From assembly GCF_905475465.1 (NCBI RefSeq), contig NC_062250.1, positions 9,818,501 through 9,882,500 on the forward strand: a stretch of 64,000 bases of DNA. The letters run 5' to 3'. Shown here one piece after another: positions 47,101 through 58,500 of this stretch. This stretch comes from Pieris napi (taxonomy: Eukaryota; Arthropoda; Insecta; Lepidoptera; Pieridae). The stretch's first letter is position 1. Each line of letters opens with the position of its first letter. The position numbers and the translations under genes were made by a program. The notes below the pieces were generated by a model that ran no database searches, was not told the DNA's origin, and worked only from the letters and a program-made list of their open reading frames with translations.

Positions 47101-50100
47101 CTGGAGGTGGGGACGGTGAGCGTTCTATACGCTCTCTGTAATATTCATTATCATATTTTGTAAAGGCAGAATGGAAAAATAGGCCAAAAATAATCAAATC
47201 GACTATATTTTATCATAGTGTCTTATTTTGATACCAAACATCTGTAATTTTTAAGAATGTTTTTTTATCGCGAAACGCTCCAAGGTTCTCAAAGCTATGC
47301 TTTTTTTATTGACACATTTTAAACACAAACCTGAATTATTTAGTCAAAAAACAAACCCCAGCTGCAAGGTTAACTATGTTTATCTTTTCTTTAGTAACCG
47401 ACAAGAATTGACCATAGATAGTGTCGGAGTAGGTAACAATAATTTAAAAAAAAGGGTGCGTGTACTTATGTACGCGCGTAAGAAGTTATACTTCTTTGGC
47501 TTTCTTTATTTTTTTTAATATAATTAATTAATAATTAATATTTAACGTAAACAATTTAATAATATTTAATATATTATTCAATTATTAATTAATATTAATA
47601 ACAATTATTATTATTATTTATTATTTTATTATATTATTCATTCAATTAATAACTTGGTATGTTTCATAACCTTTTAACTAAGTAACAATAGGTATTGTGA
47701 AAAAACATTACTAAAATTCTTTGAAAAAATAAATAATTTTAAAACTCCTTTATTTGTTTAAAAGGTAAATTCATTATGGTCATTCAAAATTCTTGGCATA
47801 GCTGCTAACTTCACGCATATTCTATTTCTTTTTACTTGTAGATTGTCTTATTCCCATCTCGCTCGCGCACGCTATAATCACACTGACAATTCATCAATTT
47901 TTCATAACGTGCCTAAAGAAGTATAACTTCAAAAATAACAAAGAAAATACGGTTTACAAAAATAATAAGAATTTACATGAACAAGGATTTGTTGACTGAC
48001 TCACTTATTCACAGAGATCTCTTAATTATTATTCAATAAACGTGATAAAAAGTATTACCTAGTGACTCGTTGTACTACTGCGGTAGGATGGGGCGTGATA
48101 TTGAATTGCAGCTCAAGAGTACGAGCCTGTCGAGCCGCACCACGATTCATTCCACGACCATGAACTGTTGCCTTGTGAGCTACGAAAAAAACTCTAACTC
48201 TTAAAGGAAAAAGACAAATTAGTTTAGTCCTATTTAAGCGGTCTTATATAACTAGTAAAAAAATATTCTCTTAAAAAATTTAAATTAAAGAATCCAAAGC
48301 CTCATTCATTATTTTAATACTGTTTTAATAAAAATAAATAAATCAGTGGCGCTACAACCTCATGAGGTCTTGGCCTCAGATTTCTGAATCTGCTTCATGA
48401 TCATTTTTAAATCTAATAGTCAAGTAGGTGATCAGCCTCCGGTGCCACACGCCGTCGACTTTTTGGGTCTAAGACATGTCGGTTTTCTCACGATGTTTTC
48501 CTTCACCGTTTGAGCAAATGTGCATAGCCGAGGATCGAACCTACGACCTCAGGTATGAGAGTCGCACGCTGAAGCCACTAGGCCAACACTTCTCAATACT
48601 TTTTTATTAGTTGGCGTTTAAGCGTCACTTGTAAAACATGTAGATATTTTCTATGGCTTTCACTCACCCTTGAGATCAATTTCACTCCTAAACACAGCGG
48701 TAAGATGTTGTCCAGCACAATCACCCTCCTCACATAGAAAATGTTCAGTCCTAAAGTGATGTGCCAGAGCTGCATGTGAAGCATAGTATAGATTNNNNNN
48801 NNNNNNNNNNNNNNNNNNNNNNNNNNNNNNNNNNNNNNNNNNNNNNNNNNNNNNNNNNNNNNNNNNNNNNNNNNNNNNNNNNNNNNNNNNNNNNATGTGA
48901 CGCATAGTATAGATTACGTCCATCGACATCACAGAGATGACAATAAAGATGCTCTTTACGCAAATGACGATATAATTCATCCGCATCCATAAACCGCTCC
49001 TCACAGAATTCACAAAGTGGGTGGCCTCTATAATATAATTATATTAATATTAGAACATTGATAGCCGCCATGCATCTGTAGATTCAGTTCTTGGTAAAAT
49101 CATTTATAGCAGATGTGAAACTCTAATTCAACACAATTTCTAAGCAAGTACTTGTAAAGTTTTCATAGCAGTCATTATTAGGATTATAAGATAGGACACC
49201 AGCCTTAAAGTAAACTATATACATTAAAGTACATGTCAACTATAAAAGAATATATTTTTACCTATGAGAGGTGTCATCGACATCTCCTTTCCGTCTGTGG
49301 TGGGCTAACTCCTGACGAGTGTAGCACTTTCTTTCGCTTGTAAAAATCTGTAAATTGTAACTAATGATGATTCAGTAATATCAAATTTAAATAAATTAAA
49401 TAATAGTATCACACAAGTCAAATTACCTAAATTAGAACATGCCAACTTACCCTCAAATGTTTTACACAGAGGTCACAGAAATATCTTTCATGCACCTTTC
49501 GCATATGATCACTCAGCATATTGAAAGTGCGGAAGTGCACATTGTCACAGAGCTTACAATTATTCTCCAGTAATTCTTCATAAGCTTTCTTTATCTCTTC
49601 ACTACAAAAGCCTATTTTAAACTGTCTTTCAAAGAGTCTATCTATAAACACCTTGTTGCAGACTTCTTTAAAGAGCTTGACGGTGTCAGTAAAAATGACC
49701 TGAAAATATAAACAATATATTGAATTATTTCCTCAAATTATGGCTAATTCAATATTTACATTTATACAAAAAATTAAGCTAAAAATGGAATAGACATTTA
49801 ACCCAGCAATGCCCAGCGTGTCCATATGGACACGCAGTAAGTAGAAAATTTAAGCGATGACTGTAGTCAGACTAACTGTTTTCTTATTTTGGTAATGCCA
49901 TGTAACTACTATCAAAGTATCAAATTACATTTATTTTTAGCCCGAGTGAGTATTGAGTGTAAAATAAGGTTCTAGTTTTAGTTTGATTTTGATCTTTGGA
50001 AAAAACATGGATGGCAGTGGAAAGTAAGTAATTTTTCTTATAAATTATTTTAAACGCTAACTGCTTTTTGCATAGGATTGTGGTCAATAGTGTTATCTGA

Positions 50101-51652
50101 CGTTTGAAATGATAACCTAAGTGAAAACATTGTTTCAATCGACTTTTAGAACAAATTTGTTCGCGTGTCCATATGGACACGCTAAGCACTTGAATGAGCT
50201 GACATTACTTTGCTTCCGCTTTCTTCTTATCAGGTAGGATATAGGATTATGGAATATTCAAAAACCAAAGAACATTGAGTGATATTTTGAATGCCTCTTC
50301 ACAAGTCTGAAGTTGATCAGTTATCTTCGATAAAGCTATGGCTATGGCGCGACAAGTTCCGTACGTGAAAATCGTTTGAGAAAATGCCCGAAGCTCACCA
50401 CAAACAAGCAAATAAAAAAGAGAAATGAGAGTATTATGAGTCAGCGATAAGCAAAGAAGATGGCGTATAGTGTTTATTGCTTCTAGTAATCTGGGGGTAC
50501 CCATAAGTACTGTGAAGCGTTATTCACAGAAAGATAAACGAATGTACCTACAGGTCCCACGTCCTCATCTTTTTGGTAAATATAATCGGTTCATGGGAGG
50601 CGTCGATCGTTTTGACGAGAATATAAATATGTATCGAATACACATTAGAAGCAAAAAATGGTATTGGGCCCTATTCAGCTGGAGGCTGGGTACTTGCATT
50701 CACAACGCTTGGCAACTACAATGGAAAGCAGGTGCTAAAGTGGCACAGCTTGATTTCAGAAGGGAGATTGTGTTACATTATTAGAGCAAATATAACTCTA
50801 TGCCCAAAGGGCTAGGGAGATCTAGTACTTCTAGTTCAGCGATAGCGAACACTTCGCGCTTTGACAAAATGAAACATTTTGTTACTAAAACAGAAAAAAG
50901 AGGAGATGTGTGAGTCCGTACTGCAAGACTAAATCTTCTGCAGTTCGAAAAGCTTGCTGCAAATGTACTGTTTGCCTTTGCGTCGACTAATTTAGGGATT
51001 ACCACAAAAACAACTAAGTCCTCTCTTGTTTTTTTGTTTTTCTATTTGTTATTTAAATTAGTGAAGATATAATTTAATTTGTACACCTTAACGCTTAGCG
51101 TGTCCATATGGACACGTTTAATTTTTCGCAAAATAAACTACTTTTTTTTTAAAACAACTTGTTTTTCTCTTTATTAATGTTATTTTAAGTGAGGTTATTG
51201 CATCAAATACAAAAATAATAATTTAAAAAGAAACTGGGCATTGCTGGGTTAAACACTAATTTCAAAGAAGTAAAAAAATTTGAAGCAAAAAACTATTGTT
51301 TTAATAAAGGGAAGAAGGAAATAAGTTTGGTACAGATCGGTGTTGAGAAAAACTGGACGCTGGAAATTTTAACCAGTGTGGTTTCTTTCTTATAATATTA
51401 AGATATATTTTATAGGAATGATAAGAAAGCAAGCTTTAACTTAGGCTATATTTTCTAATGGATTTAACAAATTGGACTAACCTTCGCAAGATCTTGACGA
51501 CAGATTGGGCATTCATTTTGCAAACACAGCACTCTCATACGGGTTGAACACTCGAAGCATACGGGATGATCACACTCTCCAATAGAGAAATATTCAACAG
51601 TTTTAAAACATACTACACAAGTAGTATTATCATTTGCATTTGAATCGGCCAT
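41131..51652 (-). CDS. Znf598: ZNF598/Hel2-type RING and zinc-finger E3 ubiquitin ligase (full gene, crosses N gap)
   Basis: Ten exons: 51482-51652, 49451-49699, 49262-49347, 48668-49027 (with gap), 48059-48179, 46990-47135, 45742-45864, 44406-44596, 43054-43809 and 41131-41391. With the gap overlap merged, all phases agree and the product is 780 residues. The N-terminal RING has CVVC, CDHPVCFECS and CPICRQDL. C2H2-like fingers follow (CKLCDNVHFRTFNMLSDHMRKVH; FCDLCVKHLRIFTSERKCYTRQELAHH; GHPLCEFCEERF; LYCHLCDVDG; FLCEEGDC), exactly the ZNF598 order. The rest is basic and Pro-rich with FPAL/FPSL motifs, then a C-terminal helix (FYEHCKIALGNKLDDLLPELVALLP) and CSTCG. ZNF598 ubiquitinates eS10/uS10 on collided ribosomes. 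An intron-1 piggyBac remnant and many MITEs lengthen it. Confidence 0.92.
41470..41670. mobile_element. MITE with about 50-bp inverted repeats (right copy)
   Basis: Identical copy of 28498-28698. Confidence 0.75.
42422..43047 (+). repeat. LINE 3'-UTR with inserted Harbinger-like MITE (right copy)
   Basis: Copy of 29450-30075. The MITE is 42739-43023 with TTA on both sides. Confidence 0.75.
43887..44189. mobile_element. hAT-type non-autonomous element (right copy)
   Basis: Copy of 30915-31217 with the same CGTAGAAT flanks. Confidence 0.82.
44741..45202 (-). pseudogene. LINE RT tail (right copy)
   Basis: Copy of 31769-32230. The open frame is 44940-45197. Confidence 0.75.
45376..45604 (+). 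repeat. Dispersed repeat (right copy)
   Basis: Copy of 32404-32632. Confidence 0.7.
47446..47930 (-). mobile_element. MITE family B (right copy)
   Basis: Copy of 34474-34962 with four one-base deletions in A or T runs. Confidence 0.72.
48345..48590 (-). repeat. tRNA-derived SINE (right copy)
   Basis: Copy of 35374-35622 with the same Pol III boxes. Confidence 0.82.
48795..48894. other. 100-N assembly gap inside a Znf598 exon
   Basis: Exactly 100 N, a conventional placeholder length. The 21 bases before (48774-48794) and the 21 after (48895-48915) are the same sequence apart from one silent base (GCT or GCG for Ala). Confidence 0.98.
49802..51248 (+). mobile_element. piggyBac-like element, internally decayed, in Znf598 intron 1
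   Basis: Inverted ends CCCAGCAATGCCCAG and CTGGGCATTGCTGGG are flanked by TTAA on both sides (49798-49801, 51249-51252), the piggyBac target. The element is 1447 bp, shorter than a 2.3-2.5 kb autonomous copy, and keeps only part of the transposase. Three near-identical 20-bp palindromes of the form GCGTGTCCATATGGACACGC lie at 49816-49835, 50163-50182 and 51098-51116. Two are within the first 400 bp and one is near the right end. Confidence 0.9.
50470..50784 (+). pseudogene. piggyBac transposase C-terminal fragment
   Basis: The 104-codon frame holds the block PHLFGKYNRFMGGVDRFDEN, followed by YRIHIRSKKWYWALFSWRLG and HNAWQLQW. This is the conserved DDE-domain C-terminal part of piggyBac transposases (DDE_Tnp_1_7 family: YN..MGGVD..D, then R..KKW). 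The upstream catalytic aspartates and the Cys-rich C-terminal domain are not found in frame, so it is inactive. Confidence 0.85.
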
Positions 51653-52514
51653 GGTTCTGACGAAAATATCTAAAATTGAGAAGTATGTAAGATTTTCAAG
51701 TAAAATAGTTTAAAGGTTGATTTCAATTGAGTTAAACATTACCTACCACAGATGACAGAAGAAGTTAAATTTCAAAGTGAAATTTACACGGCAATAAAAG
51801 CCCTGAAATTCTGCAAATGTTAATGAAAATAATTTTTTCGACGAAAATTTCAGAATTCGGATCTCGCTTAGATTGACGATTGACGAAAAATCAAGACTAA
51901 AGTGACAATTGTCAAGTTACAGAAAAAATAGTGACTACGTTTCGATCATATGTCAGTGATATCGTAGAACTGAATTTCTTGTGCAAAACATTTTTAATAT
52001 TAATCGAAAATTCTAATGTAACGTTTCAAAATGTGAAATTACCAAACACACACACATTCACACAAATAATTATAGTAAGTATAGGTTCATGTTTACCCTA
52101 CTATGTTTATTATTTAAATACTCTACAAATGTTGTCTAATTTATTCATATTACTATTATATTATATTTTTATACGAGTAAATATATAAAGGAATTTTACG
52201 GTTATTCTTTAAAAGTTGCACAGCATTTTTTAGAAAAAAAATGTTTCTTATCTGTCAAAAATATGTTCGTTGTCGCTGGCGATTTATCTTACACTTAATA
52301 TTATTCTGTGGCCCCTCAGGCCAGTCGTAACTCGTAGTTCGTATTTCGGTTACAATTTGAAATTACGAAATTCGTTAACAGTAACGAATTGGGAGTACAG
52401 GAGACTCAATTTTTAAGTTTTAATTTAGTCCAAACCATTTTAATTAGAAATAATTTTATAACATAGTATTTTGTGAATAGGAGTGTTTATAAATGTTGCA
52501 TTCCTAACTATAAA
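51653..52514. promoter_or_regulatory. Shared upstream region of head-to-head Znf598 and asp
   Basis: 862 bp separate the two start codons, on opposite strands. The stretch is AT-rich. No TATA box, repeat or further gene is clear. It must contain both promoters, and a bidirectional arrangement is possible but unproven. Confidence 0.45.
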
Positions 52515-55500
52515 ATGTTTTTTCAGGTGTGTAAACCTGGTTATGAAAATGGAACTGTAAATCTTCCATGTTTAAATGTTATATCTAGTATCTACCATTT
52601 GTTGATTATAGATTGAAAATACTCCCGAACGTATAAGAAAAGCTCGAAAACCTAAAGTTGAACCTCAAGCGTCGCCCAAGGAAGAATGCCCGCGACTCAC
52701 TTTGGCTCCGTTTACCAGACCACCTACACTTCTTTTCGAGAATGTGGTGGTCGGGACGTCATGCGAAAGATATTTAGAATTGTTTAATCCTTCAAAAGAA
52801 CACCAAGTGGTATGTACTTCTATTTATTTCATATATGATATCAAGTTTGTGATGTTTTTGAACTTTTAAGTAACAATGAAAACAAAATTCTTGATATGGC
52901 AAACGAATGTTTCGAATATTAGCTAATTCAGCGCCAGAGAATTATCAATGTTGCCTATTCACTTTTTCATGACAATAATATGTTAATGATTCTTGATTAT
53001 AAATGTATTTGTTTAATAATTAACTTCATCCTCTTGTCTTCACCCAGGCCCAATTAGTACATGTTTATATATACTTTATATTACATTCATTTGCTAAATA
53101 TTGCTAGCTTCTTTATTAAATTTTCCTTTGCCATATGCCATGCCATGAGCAAGTGACCAGTTCAGTTCAGTTTCATGGTCTATGGAGTATAGTCATTAAG
53201 TTGACTGAACCCAAGACAAAATGTCCAATTTAATTATTTAGAAAGCTTCTTATTACTTTAAGACCTATATGTATTGATTACAGATAACATTAAATAAATC
53301 TCTGCCTGGTTTACATGTTGATATGCCAGAGGGACGTGTATTATTAGACTCAGAATCATGCTACTGTCTTACTCTTGTCTGGACACCATTAGAAGTAATT
53401 TCGTGTAGAGAAACCTTAAGGTTTACTAATGAAAAGAGGGGACGATTTGATATAGTTGTAGTCCTTAAATCTATTTTGGTAAGTTTTTTTAAAACAAATC
53501 AGTAATTTATTTATTTATTATCCATAATAGGTATGTTTACACATTATAATGTCTTGAAATAACAAATTATGGTAAATTTTTAAAACTTTTTACTTATACT
53601 GGCCTATCTTATCAGTTTAATAAATGTTTGTTATTCATAAAAGTTTATAACAGAAAATGAAAAATTTGAATTAAGTAGGAACTGTATAGTACAAAAATCA
53701 ACAAACTTCTTACTTTTATGTAACATATATAATTTTGAAATTGGAAATATCTTTATATATATAATTCTTCTGTGAGTGTATGTCACTGAACTTCTCTCAA
53801 ACGACTGGACCAATTTTGATGAAATTTTTTGTGTGTGTTCAAGGGGATCTGGGAATGGTTTAGATTCACAAATCATCCCAGCAGGTGGCGCTGCAGTCGG
53901 TACTTTCATACTTTGCTTTACTAATTGCTTGAAATATCATGCAGGACAACCTCTGTGAGGTCCACTAGTATATTTATAGAATGTATCAATAAGCATATCA
54001 ATTTAATTTCAGCCTATCAAAACTAAATCTAAACCATCGCTTGGCAAGATAAAAAAGAAAATTTTAAAGAGGTCTCCTGGTAACATAAACAAGAAAAAAG
54101 TGCAACTTATTAAAAAAGAAACAAGTGAAATTATTAAAACTGTCAACATTACTCAAACTAAATATAAAGTGCTGGTCACAAAAAATGATGCAGAGTTCAG
54201 AGACTCACCTCCTATGCAAAATCCATTTGAAACTGACTATACAGAGTCTTTTAACACTTCGGAAATTTTTCCAAACAAATATAAACAGCCAGCAGAGTTG
54301 TATACTACATATGATAAACCAAGCAAGAATGAAGTAACCAATAGTTTGAAAGCTTCTAATAAACAGAACCTGGACAATTCCATCTCTGATTTGTTTGATA
54401 ATATAACATTTACACCTTTAAAGAGTCTTCCATCCAAAGTAGAGAAGTTGCATCAAGGTCCAAAAATAGTGTGTAGTATCAATTCTGTCAGTGACTATGA
54501 CGACAGCTTGGATCCTTCAGAATCCAATAAAGAGAATGAAGCTCACTCCATTGTATGTATAGCAACATCAAACGCAGGCGAAAATAGATGGTCGTATACC
54601 CAACCTAAGTTTATTCCAGAATTTGCAACGCCTAAATTTATTGAAAAAAAAGTTCCTAAAACTTCATCACCAAAAGATGTGAACAGCCCCAATTTCTCTA
54701 TTAATACTGACTACTCGCGCATCAGTGATACGTCGTTCTTTCCTCAACGATTTTCTACTGAAAGGAAATCTTGCTTAAAATTTCATAGTGAAAGTCATGA
54801 TTTGGATGAACAGAAATTGAATACAGATACATTTACAAAGGAATCGCCCCTTGAGCAAAACATTAACCAAATTGACACACGCCATTTGACAGCCATAGAA
54901 CCACGGATGTGTAGACAAGCCCTGTTTCGAGATCAGGAGAACAGATTGTTCAGTGATTTCAGGTCGGAGATGAGATCTCCTCCCAGATCTATTTCGCCAC
55001 CTTTACAGTCAATTCCCGAGGAAAGTATGCAATTGTCTGAAACATTTGAAAGAAACGATCCTTACATGGAATCATTTGCCATCAATCGAACATATAACAA
55101 GCCAGAAAAGTCAATGAATAAGTCATCAGTATGGTCAAAGAAAGCTATAGTCAAGTCAAAACCCAGTCTCCTATCCAGGGAATCGATTTCTAAAATTAAT
55201 CACACTTTTATTTCAAATACAGTCAATCAGAGCACTGTTCAGAATTTATCACTTAGCTATCTCCCAAATGCGTACTCACAGTCCCTTGTGACAAATCCCT
55301 TTTCTTCTTTAACTCCCTTCTGCGATGAGGCTTTGATTAGAAAGTTCGAGAAAGACTTTAAAGATTGGCTTAACTATATTCTAACACCACCAGATTTAGA
55401 AACTAACATTGAACAGAAAATTGATATTGCCAAGGTGTGGGTTGAAAACAAAACTGATGTTCCCACAGCTCCGACTAAAGAAAAAGTGTGCAGTTCCTAT

Positions 55501-58500
55501 CACAACAGTCATCGCTTAGACGGTCTAAGAAAGTCTGCGAGAACATTACTTAATTCGCCAGAGATAACGGCAGTTGTAAAAAAGTTGGATCTTCAAATCG
55601 ATCGTGAACTGATTAACATAAGGGAAGATAGAAGCATACACCTCAACGTTGGCCTGCAGAAGACCATCATGGAAATCATCTTGTCCTATAACCCACTCTG
55701 GCTGCGTATAGGCTTAGAAGTTATATATAACTGCATATTGCCATTGAAATCCAACAGTGATATTGTGGGATTAACAACATTCGTAGTTCAAAGGATGTTT
55801 AGGAATCCACTCATTAAAAACAAAAAATCTAAATCAGCGCCAAACATGCAAAATCCTGCGTATGTGGACGCTGTTAAAAAGTCCCTGTTGAAGAAGTTTT
55901 TCCTCCTCGTGTACTTCTTGGATAAGGCTAAGGAAAAGAAATTGATATCGCACGATCCTTGCTTGTTCCGACGCAATGCGTTGTGCAAAGAAAGTAGAGA
56001 AATATTGATAAGATTCACAAGGGAATTGATAGCAGCAATCGGCGATATAAATAAGCACTTACGTCCAACTGGTTACGTTGTAACTCATAAGCAGACATAC
56101 CTAGATGAATACAAATATGGCGTCAATAACATTGCCGTAGATCTGAGAGATGGCGTTAGGCTAACTAAAGTCTCGGAAATTATTTTATTAAAAGATAATT
56201 TAATGAAACAATTACGGACCCCAGCTATATCTCGGTTCCAGAAAATACATAACGTCGAAGTGGCTTTGAAAGCTTTGAGAGCGGAGAACTTCAGTATTGA
56301 AGGTGAAATTACAGCTACCGATGTTGCCGATGGGCACCGGGAGAAGACCCTATCACTTTTGTGGCAATTGATTCATGTCTTCCGCGCTCCACTGTTTGAA
56401 AAAGCTGCCAATGTTATACAGTTATGGTGGCGGAAGAAATACGAAGTTATTAAGGAAAAAAGAAGAATCGAGGAAGAAGAGATGAACAAGAACTACAATG
56501 CAGCAAGTATTATTCAGTTTTGGTGGCGCCAAATACAGAATAAGCGTAGATATGAACAAAGACTGTACGAAGTTACTCGCGCCACGATAATTTTGCAGAA
56601 ATACTGTCGAATGTGGCTTTGCCGAACATATTTGGTGCATATAAAACGCAGCGTATTAAAAATCGAGACCTGGTATCAAAGCATGAAACTTATTCGAGAA
56701 GCAAAAGCGGTATTGTGTCAGAGAAGAGAGGAGCGTAGACAGAAATCGGCGATTCTTATCCAGTCGCAAATCAGACGTTGGATTTGCATGAAGAAATATC
56801 AAAATATAATTAATTGTACGGTCAAAATACAGACACTGCTACGAAGATATTTAGCAAGAAAACAATATCTGGAGCTGAGAGCTCAAACAGTTTTTATACA
56901 AAAACGGTATAGAAACATCTTACTAACCCGAAAATTATATCGTGAATACACAACACTTAAAAAGGCAACGGTAACTTTGCAAAGGCGTTACCGCGCTCAA
57001 CTTTTAATGAAACAGTATAGAACGAAATACAATGATCTGAGGAAAGCCGTTATTATAATTCAGCAACGCTATAAAGCGCAAAAACGCATGCAAGCTGAAA
57101 AATCTCGATTTGATATATTAAAACGTTCCTGTGTTATCATTCAAAGACGTTTCCGAGCGAATTGCTTAGGCAAAGAAGCACGGAAAGCATATATAAAACA
57201 GCGCAATGCTGCAATAAAAATCCAAGCAAAATACAAGGCCTGGAGAACTAGGCGGGAATTTATACGTTTGAAGCAAGCAGTTCTTACTGTTCAGTGCAGA
57301 TACAGAGCTCAAAAGAAGATGCATCTAGAAAGATCTAATTATATTTTACAGAGAAATGCTTGTATTTCAATTCAAAATTTCTATAGATCATATAAACTAG
57401 GAATACAAACGCGGGCCACATATCTTAAACAAAGAATTGCAGCTATAAGAATCCAAGACTGGTATAGAAGTTGCAAGTTGAGCAAAAAATCTAGAGAGGA
57501 ATACTTACTTTTATATCAAGCTGTAATTACATTACAACGACGTTTTAAAGCTCACAAAGCGATGTGTATTGAAAAATCTAAATTCGATCATATGAAACGC
57601 TCCTCTTTGGTGATACAAAGATACTTCCGAGCATATCGGTTAGGTAAAGAAACCCGTAAGAAATATTTAATACATAGAAATGCTGCATTGAACATTCAAA
57701 ACTGGTATAGAAGTTGCAAGTTGAGCAAAAAATCTAGAGAGGAATACTTACTTTTATATCAAGCTGTAATTACATTACAACGACGTTATAAAGCTCACAA
57801 AGCGATGTGTATTGAGAAATCTAAATTCGATCATATGAAACGCTCCTCTTTGGTGATACAAAGATACTTCCGAGCCTATCGGTTAGGTAAAGAAACCCGT
57901 AAGAAATATTTAATACATAGAAATGCTGCATTGAACATTCAAAACTGGTATAGAAGTTGTAGAAAAACTCAGCAAATAAGAAACGACTACATACGTCTCA
58001 TTCAAGCGGCTAAAACGCTACAGAGACAGTACAGAGCTCAGAAGAAAATGCAAATTGAAAGACTAAAATACAACAGATTTAAAAATGCAGCTATTACCCT
58101 TCAGAGACATTACCGAGCCTACAGATTAGGTAAACAAGCCCAAACAGCGTATTTGCAACAGAAAAACGCCGCTAAAATAATTCAAAATTGGTATAGGAAC
58201 TGCAAAACTTGTAATAAAATAAAAGTGGAGTATCAAGAGAAGAAAAAAGCCTGTGTTACGATCCAAACAACATACCGGAGTTATATTGTTACGAAGAATC
58301 AAAGAGAGCAATATATTCAAATCCGTGAAGCTACAATTTACATTCAAAGGTTCTATCGCTCTTATAACGAAACAAAAATAACCAGGCAGTACTATTTGCG
58401 ACTAATATCATCGGTTGTATATGTCCAGAGAATGTATAGGAGCTTATTGGCTATGAGAAAAGCCAGAAGTCAATATCTAATACAAAAGAAATCGGCCATC

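Larger units (their letters stand above)
35914..48794 (+). repeat. 12.9-kb direct tandem duplication, right copy
   Basis: Partner of 22964-35830. The offset is 12950 at the left, 12972 over most of the length, then 12968 and 12969 after five single-base run-length changes. It ends exactly at the N gap. Confidence 0.9.

Noticed and set aside
48660..49013. 117-codon minus-strand frame running through the N gap
   Set aside because: The frame is an accident of the 100-N spacer. The real Znf598 frame uses the flanking sequence with the overlap collapsed.
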